DNA from: Bacteroidota bacterium
Lineage (GTDB): Bacteria > Bacteroidota > Ignavibacteria > UBA10030 > UBA6906
Assembly (NCBI GenBank): GCA_017860555.1
Contig: JAGDMJ010000049.1
Coordinates: 1-12,253 of the forward strand
Length of the DNA stretch: 12,253 bases
Reading direction: 5' to 3'
The position numbers and the translations under genes are program-made. The stretch's first letter is position 1. Every line of letters starts with the position of its first letter. Positions 1 to 5,699 of the stretch are shown here, piece after piece. The notes beneath the pieces were generated by a model. That model ran no database searches, was not told the origin of the DNA, and worked only from the letters and a program-made list of their open reading frames with translations.

Positions 1-870
1 GTCCACCGCCCCGTGGAAGATCACCCGTTTCCCGAAGTCCCGCACCAGTCCTTCCCGCTCCATGCCGGGACAACGCCACTGGATGGGATTCAGGATTTCG
101 ATGCCCGTGACGTCCAAGAGGCGGGGGATCACGTCCCGTGCGGACCCGTCAGTGTGGTAAAATATATGAATTCCATAGCTTCGTGCAAGGTCTGCCATCT
201 TTTTCTGGTTGGGGAGAATGTACCGCTCGATCTGATCCAGTCCCATTAACAGGCCCGACTGGGCGCCGAGATCTTCCGCGATATACATTATGTCAATCTG
301 GCCCTTGCCAAGCTCAAAAAGCCGCTCGTTGAGCCGGTAATGATAGTCGAAAAGATGGCCTAGAATGGCGTCTGCAATGTCCGGCTCTGCCAACAGATCC
401 ATGAAGGACAACTCCATCCCCCGCATGGCGCAATAGGTCAGGAACGGCTCAAATTCACCGCAACGAACCATGCGATACGCCGGGGCTTTCCGCAGGGAGT
501 GTTTCACCGCTTCGAAGTCGACATCGTCCGGCGACGGCCAGGGATACCTGTGGACATCCTCCACCGTCAGCACCGATTCAAGCGGATGGCTGGCCGACTC
601 TTCATATGTGCCGCTGCCGTAATCGACAAGCTTCTTCTGGACCCCCCACATGTCGGCACCCGGGAAATCCGGGTGGCCCGGAAATTTGCGGGGCACATCG
701 ACGTGATACAGACCATCGATGTTCAGTTTTGTGTAGACCGCTTCCTTGTCAGGGCAACCGAACTCCCGCTGGAGTCTGCGGGTGACCTCGTCCGTAGCCC
801 AGTAGTCCGTCGGAATTCTGTCAGGCCGCTCGCCACTGAGAATTGCAAGCCAGCGTTCACGAGGGGTCAT
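1..870 (-). CDS. URO-D superfamily protein (MtaA/HemE-like fold), 3' end cut by window
   Basis: I translated this frame by hand from the ATG at 870 to the window edge, giving 290 residues with no stop; the C-terminus lies outside. The start reads MTPRERWLAILSGERPDRIP, the usual opening of uroporphyrinogen-decarboxylase-like proteins. Further family blocks are EDLGAQSGLLM (residues 199-209), YHTDGSARDVIPRLL (238-252) and ILNPIQ (259-264), followed by the strand FHGAVD at the cut. The superfamily includes HemE and the methyl-cobalamin methyltransferases MtaA and CmuA. Residues 239-242 are HTDG, so the zinc-ligand Cys of MtaA-type enzymes (HxCG) is Asp here; a simple MtaA role is therefore unlikely. 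Being last in a sugar operon argues against haem synthesis. The start overlaps the small upstream ORF by 14 bases, with GAGG 10 bases upstream. Family is secure; substrate is unknown. Confidence 0.9.
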   Translation of the reverse strand, partial: MTPRERWLAILSGERPDRIPTDYWATDEVTRRLQREFGCPDKEAVYTKLNIDGLYHVDVPRKFPGHPDFPGADMWGVQKKLVDYGSGTYEESASHPLESVLTVEDVHRYPWPSPDDVDFEAVKHSLRKAPAYRMVRCGEFEPFLTYCAMRGMELSFMDLLAEPDIADAILGHLFDYHYRLNERLFELGKGQIDIMYIAEDLGAQSGLLMGLDQIERYILPNQKKMADLARSYGIHIFYHTDGSARDVIPRLLDVTGIEILNPIQWRCPGMEREGLVRDFGKRVIFHGAVD

Positions 871-1003
871 CCTCTTTTTTCCTCAGGTTCATCATCTTGT
901 AATAGAGCAAACTGAAACTCAGGCTTGAAACGACAAACTGGAGAGTTGTGCGAATCATGGCACGCCGTGCTTCTCTGTTCCGTGTCCTCAGAAACCGCTT
1001 CAT
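857..1003 (-). CDS. Small single-pass membrane protein, unknown function
   Basis: This 48-residue ORF starts at an ATG preceded by the strongest Shine-Dalgarno in the window (AAAGGAG, 4 bases before the start). That is why I prefer this start to a possible extension to 1075, which has no visible ribosome site. The product has a very basic N-terminus (Lys/Arg at 2, 3, 6, 8, 10, 13, 14 and 18), one hydrophobic stretch at about residues 20-38 (TLQFVVSSLSFSLLYYKMM) and a short charged tail ending DDPS. This pattern suggests one membrane helix with the N-terminus inside. The stop overlaps the start of the URO-D-like gene by 14 bases, so the two may be translationally coupled. I recognise no family. 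It could instead be a spurious ORF that merely carries the ribosome site of its neighbour. Confidence 0.5.
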   Translation of the reverse strand: MKRFLRTRNREARRAMIRTTLQFVVSSLSFSLLYYKMMNLRKKEDDPS

Positions 1004-1007
1004 GGAA

Positions 1008-1014
1008 CTCCTTT
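1008..1014 (-). promoter_or_regulatory. Ribosome binding site of the small membrane protein
   Basis: On the minus strand the sequence AAAGGAG is followed by TTCC and then the ATG at 1003. It is a near-consensus Shine-Dalgarno and decides the start of the 48-residue ORF over the longer reading. Confidence 0.6.
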
Positions 1015-1028
1015 CTCTTCTTTGATAC

Positions 1029-1048
1029 CGGCTCAACATGCTGAGCCG
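1029..1048. repeat. Near-perfect palindrome in the gap after rhamnulokinase
   Basis: CGGCTCA and TGAGCCG form a 7-base inverted repeat around a 6-base centre (ACATGC on the plus strand) whose inner CATG is itself palindromic; only one pair breaks the symmetry. It lies between the rhamnulokinase stop and the ribosome site of the small ORF. It is not followed by a T-run on the minus strand, so an intrinsic terminator is unlikely. A regulator operator or a 5'-UTR/mRNA-processing hairpin would fit. Chance cannot be excluded. Confidence 0.35.
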
Positions 1049-1077
1049 ATGCCTGCTGGTTGTTTGACGAAACATTG

Positions 1078-1083
1078 ATTATA
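1078..1083 (-). promoter_or_regulatory. Possible -10 box of an internal promoter
   Basis: A perfect TATAAT hexamer on the minus strand straddles the TAA stop of rhamnulokinase, 75 bases before the ATG of the small ORF. At 16-18 bases upstream I see no good TTGACA match, only GC-rich coding sequence, so a standard sigma-70 promoter is not well supported. If it is active, the palindrome at 1029-1048 would lie about 20-40 bases downstream of the transcription start. Confidence 0.25.
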
Positions 1084-2566
1084 CGACTTCATGCTGAAGC
1101 GCCACCGCACGATAGCGCGAGTATGCTTCATTCCATCGGGCCTCATCGGCCGGGGCGTATTCGGTCACCTCGCTGGAGGAACGGATAGTCCTGCGCAGTT
1201 CAGTGACGGATGTGACAAGTCCCAGGCCCAATGCCTGGATCATGAGATTTCCCATTGCCGTCGCCTCGACTGGACCCGCGATGACCCGCAAGCCCATTGC
1301 GCTTGCAGCAAACTGACAGAGCAGCCGGTTCTGCGATCCGCCGCCAATGATGTGAACCCTGTTCACTGCTTGCGGCGAGAGCATGCGCAGTTGTTCAAGG
1401 ACGAATCGATATTTCAATGCCAGCCCTTCTAGGATCGATCGGACATACTCTCCCTTTGTCGCGGGTGCGGGCTGTCCCGTCCTCGCGGCGAACGCGCGGA
1501 TCGCGGCGGGCATGTCGGCCGGATTGAGAAAATCGGGAGCATCCGGATCGATGAGTGTCTTGAACGGAGCAGCAGCGCCCGCGGCCCCGATCAACTCGTC
1601 ATAGCCCACGGTACGCTCTTTCTCCCACATCCGCTTGCACTCCTGCAACAGCCAGAGCCCTCCGATATTTTTCAGGAACCGGATGCTTCGCCCGACACCT
1701 CCTTCGTTCGTGAAATTGCATTTCAACGCCGCATCGTTGATGATCGGCTCCGGGATCTCAATGCCCATCAGCGACCAGGTCCCCGAGCTGATATACGCCC
1801 AGTCATTTCCTTCCGCAGGGACAGCGGCAACGGCCGAAGCCGTGTCATGGCTTGCCGTCGCAATGACCGGAATGCGGGGCAAGCCAAGCTCCTTTGCCAG
1901 CCTTTCATTTAACATTCCAAGCACGGCCCCTGGTTCGATGATTTCCTTCATGACTCCCCGGGGAAGGCACAGGGCGCGCAGCAATTCCGCATCCCAGGAA
2001 TTTGCGCGATGATTGAACATCTGGGATGTGGTGGCAATTGTATATTCCGTCTTCTTTTCACCCGTGAACAAGTAGTTGTAAAAGTCAGGGGTGAAAAGGA
2101 GATCGCTTGCGGCGGCAAGGACCTTCGGGGTCTGCTGCCGCATGGCAAAAAGCTGGAACAGCGTATTGAGTTGCATGAACTGTATGCCGGTCAGGTCGTA
2201 CACCCGCTCGCGCGGGACCTGCGCGAAGAACGCTTCCATGGCCCTATCCGTGCGACTGTCGCGATAGGCAAACGGCTGTCCGAGTACACTTCCGTCGGAA
2301 GCCAGGAGCGCATAATCAACCCCCCACGTATCGATCGCCATGCTCTCAAGATCTCCGCCGACCTCCCCGGCGCAGGCCTTCAGGCCACTCTGCATTTCAC
2401 TGAAAAGGCGGACGAAATCCCAATGCAGATGCCCGGCCAGTTCCAGGGGACGGTTCGGAAAGCGATGAAGTTCCTTGATCTGCAGCCGCTCTTCGCTCAG
2501 TGTCCCCAGAACAGCCCTTCCACTGCCGGCTCCCAGGTCAAATGCAAGCATATGCCGCGGCTTCAT
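1079..2566 (-). CDS. rhaB: Rhamnulokinase (FGGY family carbohydrate kinase)
   Basis: The enzyme phosphorylates L-rhamnulose to L-rhamnulose 1-phosphate with ATP in the cytosol. The 495-residue product has the normal RhaB length and blocks: the N-terminal phosphate loop AFDLGAGSGR (8-17), FPNRP and HLHWD, then DTWGVDYALL (79-88), YRDSRT, ASHDT with the likely catalytic base Asp241, SSGTWSLMG (260-268), NIGGLWLLQECKRMW (300-314) and the C-terminal ATP-site loop GGGSQNRLLCQ (408-418). I chose the ATG at 2566 rather than the one at 2581 because GGAG lies 8 bases upstream and the start overlaps the stop of the GH88 gene as ATGA. The FPNRP/DTWGVDY pattern favours rhamnulokinase over xylulo-, fuculo- or glycerol kinase, although a related 6-deoxy-ketose is possible. 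No rhamnose isomerase or aldolase gene is in the window. Confidence 0.93.
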   Translation of the reverse strand: MKPRHMLAFDLGAGSGRAVLGTLSEERLQIKELHRFPNRPLELAGHLHWDFVRLFSEMQSGLKACAGEVGGDLESMAIDTWGVDYALLASDGSVLGQPFAYRDSRTDRAMEAFFAQVPRERVYDLTGIQFMQLNTLFQLFAMRQQTPKVLAAASDLLFTPDFYNYLFTGEKKTEYTIATTSQMFNHRANSWDAELLRALCLPRGVMKEIIEPGAVLGMLNERLAKELGLPRIPVIATASHDTASAVAAVPAEGNDWAYISSGTWSLMGIEIPEPIINDAALKCNFTNEGGVGRSIRFLKNIGGLWLLQECKRMWEKERTVGYDELIGAAGAAAPFKTLIDPDAPDFLNPADMPAAIRAFAARTGQPAPATKGEYVRSILEGLALKYRFVLEQLRMLSPQAVNRVHIIGGGSQNRLLCQFAASAMGLRVIAGPVEATAMGNLMIQALGLGLVTSVTELRRTIRSSSEVTEYAPADEARWNEAYSRYRAVALQHEVV

Positions 2567-3957
2567 GAGATTTTCTCCCATGGCAAGAAGAAAACATAAT
2601 ACGGTTCCTCCAGGGCAATTCTCCTGATGAGCAGCGCAAGCTCACGTGCATGGTAATCTCCCCACATGGAGGATTCACCCGAAGGAGAGTTCTTCCCCGG
2701 CGGAACATAGTCCCATCCGTTCGGACGGTGGTAGACGGAATGGAGAAGCAATCCCTGGTGCCCGGGAAGGGAAGAAAGATACGGCGCCGAAAAGAGGGTC
2801 CGCGCGATGGTGAGGCCGGCCTGGAAGTAACGGTTCGCGCCCTCATCGTCCCCCTGGCTCCCCAGATATCGGCCAAGCCGGAGAAATCCTTGCGATGCGA
2901 TCGCCGCGGCCGAACTGTCAACCGGTTCAAGATCATTGTACGGGTCTGCGGGCCGCTGAAGGTAATCATCGAGGCGAGTCAATCCGGGCGCTCCGGTATC
3001 CCAGTACGGGATCCCATCGGTCGGAGTGTTCTGAATATAGAAGTCGGCCGCCGCCTTCGCGGTCTCGGCGAAAAGCGCCAGGACAGAGGCTTTCCCCCCG
3101 CTCTCTGTCAGGTCCGATTCCGGACATCCTGCCAGGAACTCCAGCTCCTCCGCAAACCCACAGAGCACCCATGCCAGCCCTCGCGTCCAGGTGCTGAAGG
3201 GCGAATATCCCTGTTGTGTGCCGGGACAGCGGTAGGACCCGTCTTTCACATTGAAAATCGACTCGTGCGCCACGCGCCCCCGCACATCATAGGCATCTCT
3301 CCCCTGTCCGAAATACACATTATAGCGCGAGGTTGCCTCGGCATGTTCGACCACACGGCGGAGGAGAGAAATGGAGACGTCCTTTTCGCCCATCAACGTG
3401 TGACCGAGCTGGTGCGCGAGCGCCAGGACACGGAGCGAGCGGATCGTATCAGCGAAAAGCGAGTGAGGGCCGTTGAAGGAATGGATATAGCCGGCACCAG
3501 GGCCGAGACTTGTCCACCGCGCGGCCTGCACGGCACCGCTCACCTTCAACGCGAGCTCATAGAAACGGCGCTCCCATCGATCCTCTGCGATCTTCCCTTC
3601 GTTGAGCAGCCGGAGGAGGTTCCCGTAGGTGCTGACATTGTTGAAACCATGATCATGCACACCGATATGGCTCACGTGCGCGGCCATGGATTCGACGGTC
3701 CCGGCCCGGCCGATCTCCAGAAACGATATGTCTCCTGTCAGATCGAACTGCACTATGGCGGAGCCGAACTGGAAACCCTGTGTCCATTCCGTCCAGCCGC
3801 GCGAGGTATATATGCCGTTCGCCGTGAAGACCGGAGTCCCCTGTGACGGGTTCCAGTTCCGCTGGATCAGTCGTATCTTCTCACCGGAGAGGTCAACGAG
3901 ACGCTGGATCGACGGAAGAAGATCCTTTGGAGCCAGTTTTTGGTCTATGATAATCAT
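2563..3957 (-). CDS. GH88-like unsaturated glucuronyl/uronyl hydrolase
   Basis: This family hydrates the 4,5 double bond of the unsaturated uronic acid left by polysaccharide lyases and so releases it from the adjoining sugar. The 464-residue protein has GH88 landmarks along an (alpha/alpha)6 barrel: WTEWTQGFQFG (55-65), HDHGF with the candidate catalytic Asp102, a second candidate Asp170 in SLFADTIRS, QGYSPFSTWTRGLAW (249-263), DGIPYWDTGAPG (314-325), DSSAAAIASQG (347-357) and GLLLHSVYHRPNG (402-414) leading to SSMWGDYHARELAL. There is no signal peptide, so it acts in the cytosol on imported oligosaccharides, as usual for GH88. It overlaps rhamnulokinase by four bases, which fits substrates with a uronyl-rhamnose bond (rhamnogalacturonan, ulvan, gellan types; inference). 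The start has no ribosome site of its own but lies at the end of a tiny upstream ORF (3974-3954). GH105 is the main alternative. Confidence 0.82.
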   Translation of the reverse strand: MIIIDQKLAPKDLLPSIQRLVDLSGEKIRLIQRNWNPSQGTPVFTANGIYTSRGWTEWTQGFQFGSAIVQFDLTGDISFLEIGRAGTVESMAAHVSHIGVHDHGFNNVSTYGNLLRLLNEGKIAEDRWERRFYELALKVSGAVQAARWTSLGPGAGYIHSFNGPHSLFADTIRSLRVLALAHQLGHTLMGEKDVSISLLRRVVEHAEATSRYNVYFGQGRDAYDVRGRVAHESIFNVKDGSYRCPGTQQGYSPFSTWTRGLAWVLCGFAEELEFLAGCPESDLTESGGKASVLALFAETAKAAADFYIQNTPTDGIPYWDTGAPGLTRLDDYLQRPADPYNDLEPVDSSAAAIASQGFLRLGRYLGSQGDDEGANRYFQAGLTIARTLFSAPYLSSLPGHQGLLLHSVYHRPNGWDYVPPGKNSPSGESSMWGDYHARELALLIRRIALEEPYYVFFLPWEKIS

Positions 3958-3974
3958 CGGGTTTTTGTTTTCAT
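3954..3974 (-). other. Tiny candidate leader ORF (MKTKTR) coupled to the GH88 gene
   Basis: Seven codons including the stop begin at an ATG with AGGA nine bases upstream, and its TGA overlaps the ATG of the GH88 gene (ATGA). The GH88 start has no Shine-Dalgarno at normal distance, so ribosomes ending here could restart on it. It may be chance; there is no conservation evidence available. Confidence 0.25.
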
Positions 3975-3985
3975 CGCTCTGATTC

Positions 3986-4786
3986 CTAGAACGCCCTCAG
4001 CTGCATTCCCCCGTCAATATTAAACACATCCCCGGTCGTGTACGGGAAGCGCCCTTCCAGGATCGCGGCAACGGCTTCGCTGACGTCCTGCGGCTGTCCC
4101 CACCGGCGCATCGGAACAAGGCCGTCGCCGATGAGTCGATCGTATTTTCCCTTGACCGCGCCGGTCATATCGGTCTCCATGATCCCCGGGCGGAGTTCAA
4201 AGACCTGGATGCCTTCCGTGGCGAGCCGCACTGCCCAGAGCTGCGTCACCATGGCAAGGCCCGCCTTGGAGACGCAGTATTCTCCGCGGTTGACCGAGAC
4301 GGTATTGGCGGAGACGGACGAGACGATGATGATCTTGAATCCGGCATTCAGGAGCGGCGCCGGTTTGTTCTTCAGCCAGTAGTTGACGACGCGTTGGACA
4401 AGAAAGTACGGGCCGTAGAGGTTGGTCTTGAGCACCCGGTCGAACGATTCCTCGCTGGTCTCCGTGATATCCGCCCGCATGAGCGGCGCAACACCGGCGT
4501 TGCTCACCAGCGCGTCGATGCGACCGAGTTGTTTCAACGTCGCATCCACGAGCCGGTCCCGGTCGGCCATGGAAGCCACATCCGCCTGCAGGGCCACGAA
4601 TCGCTGTCCGGGAGCCTGTCGGCGCTCCTCGCAGAGGCGCACGGCTTCTTCAGCGGCCCCGGAATTTTTCGCAAAGTTGATCACGACGGAAAAGCCTAGC
4701 TGCGCGGCGCGGAGCGCAACACCACGGCCAAGGCCCCGGCTCGCCCCCGTCACAAGTATCACCGGTATCGGGTGTATGTCAGCCAT
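3986..4786 (-). CDS. Short-chain dehydrogenase/reductase (FabG-like SDR)
   Basis: This is a 266-residue classical SDR, an NAD(P)-dependent oxidoreductase of the cytosol. The Rossmann loop TGASRGLG is at 13-20, ADV at 68-70, NAGV at 96-99, the tetrad Asn at 122, and the catalytic set Ser157, Tyr170 and Lys174 (the YCVSK motif). RPGIMETDMT (199-208) follows the active site and FNIDGG is near the C-terminus. All catalytic residues are present. Annotation pipelines would probably call it 3-oxoacyl-ACP reductase, but it sits in a sugar operon without fatty-acid genes. Next to a GH88-type enzyme, one reasonable role is reduction of the 4-deoxy-5-keto uronate that forms from released unsaturated uronic acid, as some SDRs do in alginate breakdown; this is inference. 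It overlaps the nitrilase gene by 8 bases, with AGGA 6 bases before the ATG. Confidence 0.9.
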   Translation of the reverse strand: MADIHPIPVILVTGASRGLGRGVALRAAQLGFSVVINFAKNSGAAEEAVRLCEERRQAPGQRFVALQADVASMADRDRLVDATLKQLGRIDALVSNAGVAPLMRADITETSEESFDRVLKTNLYGPYFLVQRVVNYWLKNKPAPLLNAGFKIIIVSSVSANTVSVNRGEYCVSKAGLAMVTQLWAVRLATEGIQVFELRPGIMETDMTGAVKGKYDRLIGDGLVPMRRWGQPQDVSEAVAAILEGRFPYTTGDVFNIDGGMQLRAF

Positions 4787-5699
4787 GACGCATCCTGTTC
4801 TTGTTTTTCCTGATCTTCTTCAGCGCGCGCGTACGAAACTCATCGGCCGTCAGGTCTCCGTACAGCTCCGGGCGACGCGATGCCTGGACGGCCGTGCTGC
4901 GATCATTCTTTGTCTCGAAGAAGAACTGCGTCACCCGCGTCTTCCCGAGGTCGATGTCATGGGTCAGAATACCGATACCGCGTCCCATATCCGCAACAAT
5001 AAGCCCATCCCGGCCCACCACTCCGCTTCGGCCGATCATTCTTCCGGGCTGCCATTCTCCTTCAGGATATCCGTAGCATGCGGAAACAAGGCAGAGCCCC
5101 GTATCGATTGCCCGGGCACGATATCGCACTTCCCAGTCTGCCTCGCTCCATCCTGTTTGCACATGTGGAAAGAGGAGGATCTCCGCACCGTGAAGCATCA
5201 GGACCTGCGCTACCTCGGGATACTCGATGTCCATGCACGTCATGATGCCGACCGTACAGCAGTCCAGCGGAAAGACCGGGAGAGCATTCCCCGGAACCAT
5301 TCCTTTTTCCTGTTCGCCTTCCGTCGGGTGGGTCTTTTGATAACACCCGGCGATCGTTCCCGTCCGATCGAACAGTACCACATAGTTTGACCGTACTCCA
5401 TTCCAGACGCCCAGCATCGGCATGGCGACGTTCATGCGAAACGAGCGCGCATGCCTGCTCACCATCCGTGTGAACGACCCGGGGATCGGATCGGGAACGT
5501 ACTCGTTCTTTTTGTTCGACCAGGCCCGGTGGTGAAGGTTCGCATATTCCCCGAAGAGGACAAGGTCGGATTTCCGCTTTCCGGCCTCCTCCAGCGCATG
5601 CGCGATCATCCGCCGGTTGCGCCGCTGTTTTTCATCGAAGGTCGCCCCCGGGACGACAGCGTCAAGCTGCGCTATACTGACGCGAACGATTCGTGCCAT
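4779..5699 (-). CDS. Carbon-nitrogen hydrolase (nitrilase superfamily)
   Basis: The superfamily hydrolyses non-peptide C-N bonds (amides, carbamoyl groups, nitriles) through a Glu-Lys-Cys triad. All three are visible in this 306-residue protein: Glu51 in LFGEYAN, Lys122 in YQKTHP and Cys155 in MTCMDIEYPE. The following RARAIDTGLCLVSACYG and GRSGVVGRDG blocks are typical of amidase branches rather than true nitrilases. The C-terminus is a basic tail (KKIRKNKNRMRHG). I chose the ATG at 5699 (TGATG junction with the symporter stop, AAGG about six bases upstream); a GTG one codon earlier would give GTGA instead. The gene lies between the transporter and the SDR, so its substrate is probably the imported compound or a derivative, for example an amide or N-acyl group on a sugar or sugar acid. 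The actual substrate cannot be read from the sequence. Confidence 0.9.
   Translation of the reverse strand: MARIVRVSIAQLDAVVPGATFDEKQRRNRRMIAHALEEAGKRKSDLVLFGEYANLHHRAWSNKKNEYVPDPIPGSFTRMVSRHARSFRMNVAMPMLGVWNGVRSNYVVLFDRTGTIAGCYQKTHPTEGEQEKGMVPGNALPVFPLDCCTVGIMTCMDIEYPEVAQVLMLHGAEILLFPHVQTGWSEADWEVRYRARAIDTGLCLVSACYGYPEGEWQPGRMIGRSGVVGRDGLIVADMGRGIGILTHDIDLGKTRVTQFFFETKNDRSTAVQASRRPELYGDLTADEFRTRALKKIRKNKNRMRHG

Noticed and set aside
1..870. URO-D-like gene as haem-pathway hemE
   Set aside because: The opening MTPRERWLAIL and the HTDG and EDLGAQ blocks fit the broad MtaA-like/carbohydrate-operon branch rather than HemE, and no haem genes are adjacent.
1029..1048. Palindrome as an intrinsic terminator
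   Set aside because: The stem is only seven pairs and is followed by mixed sequence rather than a U-run on the minus-strand transcript.
2567..2581. Upstream ATG at 2581 for rhamnulokinase
   Set aside because: There is no Shine-Dalgarno before it, whereas the ATG at 2566 has GGAG eight bases upstream and an ATGA overlap with the preceding stop.
2650..3846. 398-codon plus-strand ORF antisense to the GH88-like gene
   Set aside because: The product is Arg/Pro-rich without recognisable motifs, while the opposite strand shows a motif-complete enzyme. It is an antisense shadow of GC-rich coding sequence.
3986..4786. SDR as a fatty-acid synthesis FabG
   Set aside because: No acyl carrier protein, FabD, FabF or other lipid genes are near; the gene overlaps a sugar-operon hydrolase gene.
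4422..5390. 322-codon plus-strand ORF across the SDR and nitrilase genes
   Set aside because: It spans antisense to two genes with intact catalytic motifs, is Ser/Arg-rich and has no family features.
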